Shown one piece after another: positions 26,263-35,080 of a DNA stretch of 64,000 bases. Location: contig JBFXDD010000001.1 of NCBI GenBank assembly GCA_050181465.1, positions 62,001 through 126,000 of the forward strand. The letters run 5' to 3'. Below the pieces are notes generated by a model. It saw only the letters and a list, made by a program, of their open reading frames with translations, searched no databases and was not told the origin of the DNA. Source of the DNA: JACRLW01 sp050181465. Lineage in GTDB: Bacteria > Planctomycetota > UBA1135 > UBA2386. The translations under genes and the position numbers were made by a program. Positions within the stretch are counted from its first letter, which is position 1; every line of letters starts with the position of its first letter.

Positions 26263-27323
26263 ATGCGCCGCGTGAATCAATTCCTTCTCGGCTTGGCCAT
26301 CTTCGCGGCGGCGATCGCACCGCGCCTGTCCGCTCAGGATCCCTTCGCGGTCGGTGGCGACCGCTATCCCGATCAGATCCTGGTGAAGCTGGTCGAAGAC
26401 GCGAACACGCTGAGCGACGGCAAGGTCCGGATGGAAGCGCGATCGAAGGTGTTCGATCGCGCGATCGCCGTCGAGCGGGTGATCACACAACCCTTGGCCG
26501 TGCTCGATGCATGGTTCGCGCGCTGCATCGCCCAGATCGAGGTGGGGGACTCACGACCAGGTCATCTCGGACTGTGGTTTCGACTGCGGGCGCGCGACGC
26601 CGGGCACGCGGAGGCGCTGCTCGCGGCACTGTCCGTCGATCCTCTCGTTGCGACTGCCTACCTGGAGCCGATCGTGCACCTTGCAGGCGCGGCGTCGAAT
26701 GCGGTCGCGGACATTCCGCCGCCGACACCGGATCTGAGCTCGTTCCAGACCTATCGCGGAATCGCTCCGACGGGCTTCGGTGTCGATGCGACACATGCCC
26801 TACTCGGCGCACGCGGCGAAGACGTTCGCTTCTACCATCTGGAGGAGGACTGGTTCGTCGGTCATGAGGATCTCCAGAGCATCACGAATGCTTCGTATGT
26901 CGGCGCCGTCACCTCGCAGAACTCCGCGGGCGCCAACCACGGAACCGCGGTCATCGGACTCGTCGCTGCGACGCGCAACTCGTACGGCATGACCGGCGTC
27001 GCCGACCTCGCCACTGTGCACCTCGTGTCGTGGGGCCTCGCCGGAGGTGTCGGCAATGCGGTCGCGCTGGCGATCGCGCACGGCCGCGCCGGCGACGTGA
27101 TGGCGATGATCGGCGGCTACAACCTGCGCCTCACGAAGCCGGAAGACTACGTCCCGATGGAGTTCTTCCAGTTGGACTTCGATGCGATCCGTACCGCCAC
27201 CGCGATGGGCTTTCTGGTGCTCGAAGCGGCGATGAACGGCGACAACGATCTGGACGACCCGCGCTTCTCGCGCCGCTTCGACCTGTCGTTCCGCGACTCG
27301 GGTGCGATCATGGTCGGGGCGAC
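26263..27323 (+). CDS. Secreted subtilisin-like (S8) serine protease, 3' partial
   Basis: 353 codons up to the N run. There is a signal peptide (NQFLLGLAIFAAAIAPRLSAQ) and a pro-region of about 140 residues (residues 30-150 look like an inhibitor_I9-like or protease-associated part, HAEALLAALSVDPLVATAYL). The catalytic domain then starts. In subtilases the Asp and His motifs come first: here LEEDWFVGHEDL may hold the Asp region, and GANHGTAVIGLVAATRNSYG carries the His in the HGTAVIG motif. The serine motif GTSxSxP is not visible; it would lie after the visible part (residues up to 353) and was probably lost in the gap. The sequence MAMIGGYNLRL replaces the usual N oxyanion region. Activity cannot be judged. 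Confidence 0.7.
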
Positions 27324-27423
27324 NNNNNNNNNNNNNNNNNNNNNNNNNNNNNNNNNNNNNNNNNNNNNNNNNNNNNNNNNNNNNNNNNNNNNNNNNNNNN
27401 NNNNNNNNNNNNNNNNNNNNNNN
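27324..27423. other. Scaffold gap (100 N)
   Basis: Exactly 100 undetermined bases inside the subtilase region. The downstream 27425-27562 coding end may belong to the same gene or to another one. Confidence 0.98.
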
Positions 27424-27424
27424 C

Positions 27425-27562
27425 GGCAGCGACAACTATCCGCTCGTGGTGCCTCTGGAACCGAGTCTCAGCGGTCTGGAGTTGTACTTCCAGGGCGTGA
27501 TCGTCGATCCGAACGGACCGACTCTGCGCATGAGTTCCAGCCTGGGACTCCACCTTCGGTGA
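27425..27562 (+). CDS. C-terminal fragment of a secreted protein (5' partial)
   Basis: 45 codons after the gap. The ending LSGLELYFQGVIVDPNGPTL with SSSLGLHLR resembles the C-terminal beta-strand tail (L-Q-x-V-x-D-P ... S-x-G-L) common on secreted planctomycete proteins. It could be the end of the subtilase cut by the gap or of a separate secreted protein; gap length decides. Its stop overlaps the start of the next gene (GTGA). Confidence 0.55.
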   Translation, partial: GSDNYPLVVPLEPSLSGLELYFQGVIVDPNGPTLRMSSSLGLHLR

Positions 27563-29241
27563 AGACGACGCGCGGGCGCGTGGTGATCGCCCTTGCGGCG
27601 CTCTGGTCGCTCGCCTTCCTCGTGCGGTTGGCCTTTCTCCGGTCTTCACCGGGTGCAACCGGTTCTCACAGTCCGTGGTTGGTCGGTGACGCGCGGGTCT
27701 TCCTGGAACATGCGCAAGCCCGGCTTGCGAACGCGTTCGACGTCGTCGACCTCGGTTTACCCCTTCGTCCGCCGGGGACGGCGTGGTTGCTCGCGTGCTT
27801 CTGGGATGGCTCCGCCAGCGGACTGGCCTCGGCCCGTCTCGGCTTCGCGGCGATCGGTGCTGCGGTTGCGCCGCTCTCGTTCCTCTTCGCGCTCCCGTTG
27901 GGCCGGGCGGTCGCGTGGTTCGCGGGAATCGGAGTCGCGTTGGCGTTTCCCCTCATCGTGCTGTCCTCGACTTTCACCGCCGAAACGCCGTATCTCGCAC
28001 TCTCGCTGTTGAGCCTGTTGCTCGCTCGCGGGCTGCACACCAAGGTCACCTGGACTCGCTCGCTCTCGCTCGGCGTACTCACCGGGATCACCGCCCTGGT
28101 TCGCGCGGAACACTTGCTGCTCGCCGCGCTCGTGTGCGCATGGATCATTTGGCGTCATCGCCGCTCGATGCGGGTCGCGCTGCCCTTCGCCGGGTGGTTC
28201 GCGCTCGGCGCGGTAATCACTCTGCTGCCCTGGCAGTTGGAGGCTGCTCGTCGGATCCAGTCCTTTCAAAGGAGTGAGAACCCACCCTGTCCGCCACGGC
28301 GTCTCGACTGGACGGCGGCGGCAGTGGAGCAACTCTCGACCGTGCCCGGCTTCGCGCGGGCCGCAACCCAACGGTTCGTCGAGGTCACGTTGGAGCACCG
28401 CGGCCATTCGAAGGTGGATCGGCCGGATCTCGACGTTGTGACGGAGGCCTTCGGTTGGTGGCCGGAGCCGCTTCCCGGCTTCGTCCCGGTCGCGCTGTAC
28501 GGTCCGCTCAACTTCGCGCTCGCGAACGCTGGTGAGGGATCGGCGGGTTTCTCGCGAGCTCGCCTCGATCGCGAGCCGCAACTCTTGGGGGGGCGCGAGC
28601 AATACAGCCCGAACTGGCTCCGCGCGCTGCCGACGGACGGCCAGCTTTCCCTCGCCTACCCACCTCATCTCTATCTCCTCGAGCACGGCTATCGCGACGG
28701 TCTCGCGGAGATCGCGAGCGAACCGGGGCGAGCGCTCGGGCGAGGGTTCGCGAAGCTCGCGATCGCTCTACGCGGCGCGACCGGGGGCTTCGGTTCGGCG
28801 AACTTGCCGTTGGGATCCAGCGGCCTTCGTCGCAGCGTCGATCTCGCCGCCCCTGACGGCTGGCCCGCGATCTGCTGGTCCGCGTTGTGGGTGCTTCTCG
28901 CCGCCGTCGGTTACGTACAGCATCGCCGAAGCGCGGAAGCACAGTTGCTGGGGCTGGTGTTCGTCTCGCTCGCCGCGGTGACCGTCGCGTTCTTCGGCTA
29001 TGCGCGACTCGGCGCCATCGCCCAGCCGGGAATCTTGCTGCTCGCGGCGCTGGCTCTGCGCGATCGGATCCACGGGAAGCGGCTCGGCGTCGCCTTCGCA
29101 GCGATCGCCGTCCTGCTGCTCGCGCAAGAGGTGCGGCGAATGGTGCGCCCCCCGGTCGTCACGTTCGATGGAATCGAGTTCGCAGTGCTCGAGGCCGAAG
29201 ACGGCATCGTGCAGCGCGAACATCGCCTCGACGTCCGTTGA
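27559..29241 (+). CDS. GT-C membrane glycosyltransferase (PMT_2/ArnT-like)
   Basis: 560 residues from GTG 27559, overlapping the preceding stop (GTGA). The N-terminal helix (VVIALAALWSLAFLVRLAF) is followed by a first loop with the acidic patch LVGDARVFLEHA, and the family signature LPLRPPGTAWLLACF, typical of PMT_2 enzymes. About ten membrane helices follow. A large loop between about residues 250 and 390 includes YSPNWLRALPTDGQLSLAY and sits outside the membrane. These enzymes transfer sugars from polyprenyl-phosphate donors. The second such gene lies at 17230-18972, but the two are not close paralogues by eye. The stop codon abuts the converging threonine dehydratase stop (TGATCA). Confidence 0.7.
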   Translation: MKTTRGRVVIALAALWSLAFLVRLAFLRSSPGATGSHSPWLVGDARVFLEHAQARLANAFDVVDLGLPLRPPGTAWLLACFWDGSASGLASARLGFAAIGAAVAPLSFLFALPLGRAVAWFAGIGVALAFPLIVLSSTFTAETPYLALSLLSLLLARGLHTKVTWTRSLSLGVLTGITALVRAEHLLLAALVCAWIIWRHRRSMRVALPFAGWFALGAVITLLPWQLEAARRIQSFQRSENPPCPPRRLDWTAAAVEQLSTVPGFARAATQRFVEVTLEHRGHSKVDRPDLDVVTEAFGWWPEPLPGFVPVALYGPLNFALANAGEGSAGFSRARLDREPQLLGGREQYSPNWLRALPTDGQLSLAYPPHLYLLEHGYRDGLAEIASEPGRALGRGFAKLAIALRGATGGFGSANLPLGSSGLRRSVDLAAPDGWPAICWSALWVLLAAVGYVQHRRSAEAQLLGLVFVSLAAVTVAFFGYARLGAIAQPGILLLAALALRDRIHGKRLGVAFAAIAVLLLAQEVRRMVRPPVVTFDGIEFAVLEAEDGIVQREHRLDVR

Positions 29242-30222
29242 TCACGGGTGGGGCAGGTGCCGCGCGATCGTCTCGAAGCCGAGACTCGAACCGCACAGGA
29301 TGAGCGCACAGCGCTTGCCCTCGAGAGTCTCGCGCAACGGACCCAGTGCGGCGGCGGTGCTCGCGGCGCAAGCGGGTTCGACGGCCAGTGCGAGTTCGCG
29401 ATGAAGGATCCGCATTGCGTCGCGGAGTTGGTCGTCGTCGATCCGCACGAGATCGCGAAGATGGCGTCGACAGAGATCGAAGGTCATCGGTTCGGCGCGC
29501 GGTGAGCCGAGGCTGTCGGCGATCGTTCGCACCGCATCGATCCGCTGCGGCGATCCCGCCGCGAAACTGGCGTGCATCGAGTCGGCGCCGGTCGGCTCGA
29601 CGCCGAAGCAGGCGGTCGCCGGGCGCACTTGCGCCGACGCGGCCGCGATCCCTGCCGCGAGCCCGCCGCCGCCGATCGGGATGACGATCGCATCGAGCGA
29701 AGGGATCTGCTCGTGGAGTTCGAGCGCGATGCTTCCGGTGCCCAACACCACCGCACGACTCTCGAACGGGTGTACGAAGGTGCGCCCTTCGTCGGCGGCG
29801 ATGGCTTGCGCCTTCGTGAAGGCGAGGTGAACGTCTTCGACGAGCACCACATCCACGCCCAGTGCCCGACACCCCTCGACTCGCCGCGGATCCGCCGTCT
29901 TGGGCATGACGACCTTCGCGGAGACCGCCGCCGCGCGTGCGGCGTAGCCGACCGCAAGAGCGTGGTTCCCCGCACTCACCGCCACCACCCCGCGCGCCCG
30001 GGCCGCCGCATCGAGCGATTCGATCGCCAGCAGCGCACCACGGGCCTTGAAGCTTCCGGCGTGCTGCCACAGTTCCAGCTTCACCCAAACTTCACCCTTG
30101 GGGGCGAGCGCGTCCACGACGGCCCCGCGCGTCAGTTGCCACACCGGGGTTTCTCGGATGCGTCCCCGCAGACCTTCGCGCGCAGCACGGAAGTCGGCGA
30201 GCGATGGCGAAGGATCGCTCAT
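29242..30222 (-). CDS. Threonine/serine dehydratase (PLP fold type II)
   Basis: 326 residues. It is a fold-type II PLP enzyme like the catalytic domain of threonine ammonia-lyase: the Schiff-base lysine is Lys59 in HAGSFKARGA, then VSAGNHALAVG, the phosphate-binding loop PIGGGGLAAG, and the C-terminal strand ALILCGSS whose Ser contacts the cofactor. No ACT-like regulatory domain follows, so it is a catabolic or serine/threonine-type form, not a feedback-controlled IlvA. Close relatives (serine racemase, threo-hydroxyaspartate ammonia-lyase) cannot be excluded. The start ATG overlaps the stop of the upstream L-threonine dehydrogenase-like gene, favouring threonine as substrate and 2-oxobutanoate plus ammonia as product. 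Confidence 0.8.
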   Translation of the reverse strand: MSDPSPSLADFRAAREGLRGRIRETPVWQLTRGAVVDALAPKGEVWVKLELWQHAGSFKARGALLAIESLDAAARARGVVAVSAGNHALAVGYAARAAAVSAKVVMPKTADPRRVEGCRALGVDVVLVEDVHLAFTKAQAIAADEGRTFVHPFESRAVVLGTGSIALELHEQIPSLDAIVIPIGGGGLAAGIAAASAQVRPATACFGVEPTGADSMHASFAAGSPQRIDAVRTIADSLGSPRAEPMTFDLCRRHLRDLVRIDDDQLRDAMRILHRELALAVEPACAASTAAALGPLRETLEGKRCALILCGSSLGFETIARHLPHP

Positions 30223-31268
30223 TTGGCGTAGCGTGCGCGAATCGCCGGCACCAAGTACTCCGAGAACGCGCGGTCGAAGTCGAACTTCGGTTCGAAACCG
30301 AAGTCGGCGCGGGCGGCACGGTCATCGACGTCCTCAGGCCAGGAATCGACGATCCCTTGCCGTTCGATGTCGGGCGCGAAGCGGATGTCGGCTCCGGGGA
30401 AGTGCCGACGGACGAGCTTGGCGAATTCGCCGGCCGACGGCGAGAAGCTGCGAAGGTTGTACACCTGCCGTGTGAGCGACTTGGCGTCCGCCGCAGCGAG
30501 CGTCAACAGTGCATCGATGGCATCCGGCATAGCGAGGAAGGGGATTCGGGCGTCTTCACGGACGAAGCAGGAATAAGGTTCGCCCTTCGCCGCCGCGTGA
30601 ATCATCTCGGGGCCGTAGTCGCTCGTGCCGCCCGAAGGGACGGTGTCGGCGCTGATGAGGCCGGGAAAACGAACGCAGCGGAAGTCGATGAGATCGGGTG
30701 TGCGGTCCTTCGCGAGTTGGCGGTAGTGCCGCGAGTAGTACCGACCGAGGTGTTCGCAGTAGAGCTTGTTGCAGCCGTACATCGTGGTCGGTTCGAGGAA
30801 CTGATCCTCGCGCACGGCGCCCGCAGCTGCTTTGGTTCGGAGATCGGGAACCCCGTAGGCGGCGATGGAACTGGGGAAGATGAAACGCACGCTGCCGCCG
30901 TGACTGCGCGCCTGTTCGGCGGCGAGTCGCAACAGGCTGATCGTGCCGCCCACGTTGACCTCGTGCGCTGTCTCGGGTGTGAACTCCGAGCGCGTCGAGA
31001 GCAGCGCCGCGAGATGGAAGATCTCATAGACCTCGTACATCGCGAGCAGTCGCCCGAGCAACATCGCGTCGCAGATGTCGCCGACGAAGGTTTGCGCGCA
31101 CAAGCTGCGGATGTCGGGTTCGAGTTCGCGGATGTCGATTGCGACGATGTCGCGCGCACCGCGCGCGTGGAGTGTCCGAATCAGACCGTGACCGACTTCG
31201 CCGCCGGCTCCGGTGATGAGAATGGCGGTGGATCGACTCTTGCCGGCGGGACGGTGCGCGTGGGTCAT
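30219..31268 (-). CDS. L-threonine 3-dehydrogenase, SDR type
   Basis: 349 residues of the extended short-chain dehydrogenase fold. The NAD loop is LITGAGGEVGHGL with VAIDIR for the cofactor ribose. The catalytic pair is Tyr164 and Lys168 in TTMYGCNKLYCEH, preceded by FPSSIAAYG. The stretch GTSDYGPEMIHAAAKGEPYS followed by CFVREDARIPFLAMPDAI is the signature by which SDR-type threonine dehydrogenases differ from UDP-galactose epimerases. The enzyme oxidises L-threonine to 2-amino-3-ketobutyrate, which normally goes to glycine and acetyl-CoA through a KBL lyase; none is seen here. Translational overlap with the threonine dehydratase suggests a threonine-degrading pair with two exits. Confidence 0.78.
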   Translation of the reverse strand: MTHAHRPAGKSRSTAILITGAGGEVGHGLIRTLHARGARDIVAIDIRELEPDIRSLCAQTFVGDICDAMLLGRLLAMYEVYEIFHLAALLSTRSEFTPETAHEVNVGGTISLLRLAAEQARSHGGSVRFIFPSSIAAYGVPDLRTKAAAGAVREDQFLEPTTMYGCNKLYCEHLGRYYSRHYRQLAKDRTPDLIDFRCVRFPGLISADTVPSGGTSDYGPEMIHAAAKGEPYSCFVREDARIPFLAMPDAIDALLTLAAADAKSLTRQVYNLRSFSPSAGEFAKLVRRHFPGADIRFAPDIERQGIVDSWPEDVDDRAARADFGFEPKFDFDRAFSEYLVPAIRARYAK

Positions 31269-31323
31269 GGGATTGCGGAAGGCTACGCCGCTGCTGCTCC
31301 CGCGGAAACAGCCCGCAATTCGC

Positions 31324-32451
31324 TCACGAGTCCTGGGCGCGATCGCCGGCGGCGCGGCGGAAGTGTTTGCTCAAACGCAACGCCTGCCCCTGGTAGTGGC
31401 TCTGTAGCGAACCCTCACCGTACGCCGTCTTCGGCGTCTCCAGGCTGCGATGGAAACGAAGCCGGAAGAACACCTGGCCGTCCTCCACGAGGAATGGGAC
31501 GTCGTGAGGTCGCACCTCCAGCACGGCACGCGTTCCGGTGGCGCCACCGAAGCCGTTGTCGAAGAAGCCGGCGTAGTTCGTGCGGAGTTCGCCCATGCCG
31601 ACGTCGTAGGCCGCCATCTCCGCCGCGAGGTGACGCGGCACGCGAACGCGTTCCTTGCTCGCGAAGATGTAGAAGGCCTCCGGCTGGACGATCATGCGTC
31701 GGCGCGGCGGCGGTGGGATCGGGCGAAAGAACTCGTCGGGATCGTGCGCATCCTCGCGGTCGAGGTCGACGACGGGTGTATGCCCGCGGGCCTCGTAGCC
31801 GACCGGACCGATCAAGTCTCGGTCGGGTGCGAGGGCCAGTCGCATGCACAAGCCGTCGTCGAAGCTCACCTCTTCCATCGGCACCGGTGTCTTTGCATCG
31901 CGCCACAGCAGCGGTTCGCGGGCGTACTCCTCGCGCAGCTCGTCGTCGGACAAGGCGGAATCGCCCCGAACGAAGCGGACCTGATTCAGACTCTGCCCGG
32001 TTCGCACGCGGACGGGAAAGGAACGCGGCACCACCTCCAGGTAGAGCGGTCCGACATAGCCGCGCGGAGCCCACTCGAAGCGGCCGGAGTGATCGGCCAG
32101 AAGCCGGGTGAAGATGTCGAGGCGGCCGGTGGATGACTTGGGGTTCGCCCGAATGACGGCGTCGATCGGGCGGGCGATCGTCTCTTGCAGCGGCAGGATG
32201 TAGCAGTGCCCACGTTCGAGCACGGCACCGTCGGTGAGGTCGAAACGGTAGAGCGTCATCTCCTCGAGGAGTTCGGCGACGCTCTGCCGCTCGGGGAGGA
32301 AGCCGCTGCGGACGCGGAAGCCGACCGTGGCAAGGCGCAGATCGAGGCTGGCCGGCTGGACCTGCGCTCGCGCGATGCCGGGATTGCCGGTCAGGACACC
32401 GGCATCGACGAGGGCTTGGATCTGCTGATGAACCAGGATGCCGCCGGCCAT
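31324..32451 (-). CDS. dcd: dCTP deaminase, two-domain form
   Basis: 375 residues, about twice a normal Dcd subunit. It belongs to the group annotated as 2'-deoxycytidine 5'-triphosphate deaminase. The N-terminal half starts GILVHQQIQALVDAG and has ARAQVQPASLDLRL, then ANPKSSTGRLDIFTRLLAD. The second half has RRMIVQPEAFYIFASKERV and the terminal YAGFFDNGFGG, the pocket loop of dUTPase-fold enzymes. The fold removes the amino group of dCTP to give dUTP, which feeds dTTP synthesis. The fused duplicated form probably makes up two of three barrel positions per chain. It diverges from sucC across 87 bp. Whether both halves are active is unclear. Confidence 0.82.
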   Translation of the reverse strand: MAGGILVHQQIQALVDAGVLTGNPGIARAQVQPASLDLRLATVGFRVRSGFLPERQSVAELLEEMTLYRFDLTDGAVLERGHCYILPLQETIARPIDAVIRANPKSSTGRLDIFTRLLADHSGRFEWAPRGYVGPLYLEVVPRSFPVRVRTGQSLNQVRFVRGDSALSDDELREEYAREPLLWRDAKTPVPMEEVSFDDGLCMRLALAPDRDLIGPVGYEARGHTPVVDLDREDAHDPDEFFRPIPPPPRRRMIVQPEAFYIFASKERVRVPRHLAAEMAAYDVGMGELRTNYAGFFDNGFGGATGTRAVLEVRPHDVPFLVEDGQVFFRLRFHRSLETPKTAYGEGSLQSHYQGQALRLSKHFRRAAGDRAQDS

Positions 32452-32538
32452 GCCGCAGAGGCTAGCCCGGATGCTGTGCGATTGCTTCCGAGTGCTGGTC
32501 GGCTACCTTGCTCGGCCCTCGAGTTCCCTCTCGTTGCG

Positions 32539-33717
32539 ATGAAGATCCACGAATACCAAGCCAAAGAAGTGCTCAGTCGCTTCGGCGTTCCTGTGCCGCG
32601 GGGTATCGCCTGCGACACCGCCGAGCAAGCGGCTGCGGCGTATCGCGAGCTCGGCGCCGCAGTCGCGGTCGTCAAGGCACAGATCCACGCCGGCGGGCGC
32701 GGCAAGGCGGGTGGCGTCAAGCTCGTCCGGTCCGAGTCGGAGGCGCGAGAGGCCGCCGCATGGATGCTAGGTCGAACCCTGGTGACGCATCAGACCGGCC
32801 CGGCCGGCCGCGAGGTCAAGAAGGTCTACATCGAACGCGGGAGCGAGATCGATCGGGAGATGTACCTCGCGATCGCCGTCGACCGCGCCACCCTGGCACC
32901 GGTGATGATCGCTTCTGCCGAGGGCGGCATGGACATCGAAGAGCTCGCCGAGTCGCACCCCGAGGCGATCCTGCGCGAGCGCATCCACCCCCTGCGCGGC
33001 TTGATGCCCTACCAGATGCGCAACCTCGCCAAGGGGTTGGGACTGACCGGCGACCGTGCGAAGGCCGGGATGAAGCTGATGGAGTCGCTGGCGCGCGCGT
33101 TCGTCGCCACCGACTGCTCGTTGGCCGAGATCAATCCGTTGATCGTCACGAAGCAGGGCGACGTGCTCGCACTCGACGCGAAGATCAACTTCGACAGCAA
33201 CGCCCTCTACCGCCACCCCGACCTCGTCGAGTATCGCGATCTGGGCGAAGAGGATCCGAAGGAGGTCGAAGCCTCGAAGTTCGGTCTCAACTACATCGCG
33301 CTGGACGGTGAGATCGGCTGCATGGTCAACGGTGCCGGCTTGGCGATGGCGACCATGGACGTCATCCAGTTGAAGGGCGGTTCACCGGCGAACTTCCTCG
33401 ACGTCGGCGGCGGCGCGAACAAGGAGCAGGTCACGAACGCCTTCAAGATCATTCTGTCCGATCCGAACGTGAAGGGCGTGCTCATCAATATCTTCGGCGG
33501 AATCATGAAGTGCGACACCATCGCCGAGGGCGTGATCGCCGCGGCGAAGGAGGTGAAGCTGCATGTTCCGCTGGTGGTGCGACTCGAAGGAACCAACGTC
33601 GAGATCGGTCGACGTCTCTTGACCGAGTCCGACGTGAAGTTGGAAACCGCGACTTCACTCGACGAAGCCGCCGAGAAGATCGTGGCTCTCGTGAAGAGCG
33701 GAGGTCATCGCGCATGA
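32539..33717 (+). CDS. sucC: Succinate-CoA ligase, beta subunit
   Basis: 392 residues, normal length. With SucD it converts succinyl-CoA, phosphate and ADP or GDP to succinate, CoA and nucleoside triphosphate in the TCA cycle. The ATP-grasp domain begins MKIHEYQAKEVLSRFGVPVP and has KAQIHAGGRGKAGGVKLV. The dimer-interface and CoA-side part has FLDVGGGANKEQV and INIFGGIMKCD near the C-terminus. ATG 32539 is chosen because homology starts exactly there. The stop overlaps sucD (ATGA). Confidence 0.96.
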   Translation: MKIHEYQAKEVLSRFGVPVPRGIACDTAEQAAAAYRELGAAVAVVKAQIHAGGRGKAGGVKLVRSESEAREAAAWMLGRTLVTHQTGPAGREVKKVYIERGSEIDREMYLAIAVDRATLAPVMIASAEGGMDIEELAESHPEAILRERIHPLRGLMPYQMRNLAKGLGLTGDRAKAGMKLMESLARAFVATDCSLAEINPLIVTKQGDVLALDAKINFDSNALYRHPDLVEYRDLGEEDPKEVEASKFGLNYIALDGEIGCMVNGAGLAMATMDVIQLKGGSPANFLDVGGGANKEQVTNAFKIILSDPNVKGVLINIFGGIMKCDTIAEGVIAAAKEVKLHVPLVVRLEGTNVEIGRRLLTESDVKLETATSLDEAAEKIVALVKSGGHRA

Positions 33718-34598
33718 GCATCCTCATCCACGCCGATACCAAGGTCATCACCCAGGGAATCACCGGCAAGAACGGGACCTTCCATTCGCTCCAGGCGAAG
33801 GCGTACGGCACGCAGGTCGTCGCCGGTGTCACGCCGGGCAAGGCCGGCCAGAACGTCGAAGGGATCCCGGTCTTCGATTCCGTTCACGAAGCCAAGGCGG
33901 CGACCGGAGCCACCGCTTCCGTCATCTACGTTCCCGCACCGTTCACTGCAGATTCCATCTGCGAAGCCGTCGACGCCGGCATCGAGCTGATCGTCGCGAT
34001 CACCGAAGGCGTTCCGGTGCTCGACATGGCTGCCGTTCGAGACATCATGCGCGGCAGCAACTCGCGCTTGGTCGGCCCGAACTGCCCGGGTGTGATCACC
34101 CCGGCCACGGAGCGTACCGGCTGCAAGATCGGCATCATGCCGGCTTACATCCATCGCCCCGGTCGAGTGGGTGTCGTCTCGCGTAGCGGGACGCTCACCT
34201 ACGAAGCCGTGTGGCAACTCACGTGCGCTGGCCTCGGCCAGTCGACCTGTGTGGGGATCGGCGGTGACCCGATCAACGGCACCAACTTCATCGACGTCCT
34301 CTCGCTCTTCGAAGCTGATCCGGACACCGACGGTGTCATCATGATCGGCGAGATCGGCGGCAGTGCGGAGGAAGAGGCGGCAGAGTTCATCGCCGGCTCC
34401 ATGAAGAAGCCGGTGGTCTCGTTCATTGCCGGCGCGACGGCTCCGCCCGGCAAGCGGATGGGGCACGCCGGTGCGATCATCTCCGGCGGCAAGGGTACCG
34501 CGGCCGACAAGCAATCGGCCCTGCGGCGAGCCGGTGTCACCGTGGTCGACACGCCGAGCGTGATGGGCGCGACCATGAAGGCGGTGCTCGGCAAGTGA
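33714..34598 (+). CDS. sucD: Succinate-CoA ligase, alpha subunit
   Basis: 294 residues. The alpha subunit binds CoA and carries the phosphorylated histidine: GHAGAIISGGKGTA near the C-terminus holds the active-site His. QGITGKNGTFHSLQAKAYGT at the start is the CoA-binding Rossmann opening, and GPNCPGVITP and SRSGTLTYEAV are family hallmarks. It overlaps sucC and is followed without gap by a small membrane gene. The other TCA enzymes are not in this window. Confidence 0.96.
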   Translation: MSILIHADTKVITQGITGKNGTFHSLQAKAYGTQVVAGVTPGKAGQNVEGIPVFDSVHEAKAATGATASVIYVPAPFTADSICEAVDAGIELIVAITEGVPVLDMAAVRDIMRGSNSRLVGPNCPGVITPATERTGCKIGIMPAYIHRPGRVGVVSRSGTLTYEAVWQLTCAGLGQSTCVGIGGDPINGTNFIDVLSLFEADPDTDGVIMIGEIGGSAEEEAAEFIAGSMKKPVVSFIAGATAPPGKRMGHAGAIISGGKGTAADKQSALRRAGVTVVDTPSVMGATMKAVLGK

Positions 34599-35074
34599 CG
34601 TCGACGCCGCCGAGGGTGCCGCTCGACGTCTGGCTCAAGCTGGGTGCGCCGTTGTTCCTGGTGGCGCTCGCTCTGCTGATCTGGATCGAGCCTTGGCTTC
34701 CCGGCGCCGACTGGATCGAGCGAAACCTCGGCCAGACCGCCGTGCTTCGCTTCGCGGTCGGCTTCGGGTTTCTCTACCTGGCGCTCACCATCCTCGAACA
34801 GCGACGCCTCGGGTCCTTGTTCCGTCAGGTGCTCGAGCAGTTCAAACGCTTCCACTCGCAGCAGAACCCCAAGACGGCGGAGTCGGCGGCGCGGCTGGAC
34901 GCTGTGGCCATGCTGATCACCGCGTTGGGCGGCACCGATACCGAGGTGGCGGAAAACGCCCACCGGCATTTGGTCCGACTGACCGGAACCGACTTGGGGA
35001 AGGACGCGGCGGCTTGGCGTGGTTGGCTTGCCCAGGCTCGCCAGCAGAGCGGCGGGGCGCCGACCACCGACTGA
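34595..35074 (+). CDS. Small membrane protein of unknown function
   Basis: 159 residues from GTG 34595, overlapping the sucD stop. Two hydrophobic segments are visible at about 16-31 (APLFLVALALLIWIEPW) and 47-62 (AVLRFAVGFGFLYLAL). A charged, helical cytoplasmic part follows (RRLGSLFRQVLEQFKRFH, then a helical region up to residue 150). No family recognised. Coupling to sucD suggests co-expression only. The stop lies 6 bp before the first copy of the dispersed palindromic element. Confidence 0.6.
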   Translation: MTSTPPRVPLDVWLKLGAPLFLVALALLIWIEPWLPGADWIERNLGQTAVLRFAVGFGFLYLALTILEQRRLGSLFRQVLEQFKRFHSQQNPKTAESAARLDAVAMLITALGGTDTEVAENAHRHLVRLTGTDLGKDAAAWRGWLAQARQQSGGAPTTD

Positions 35075-35080
35075 CCGGAC

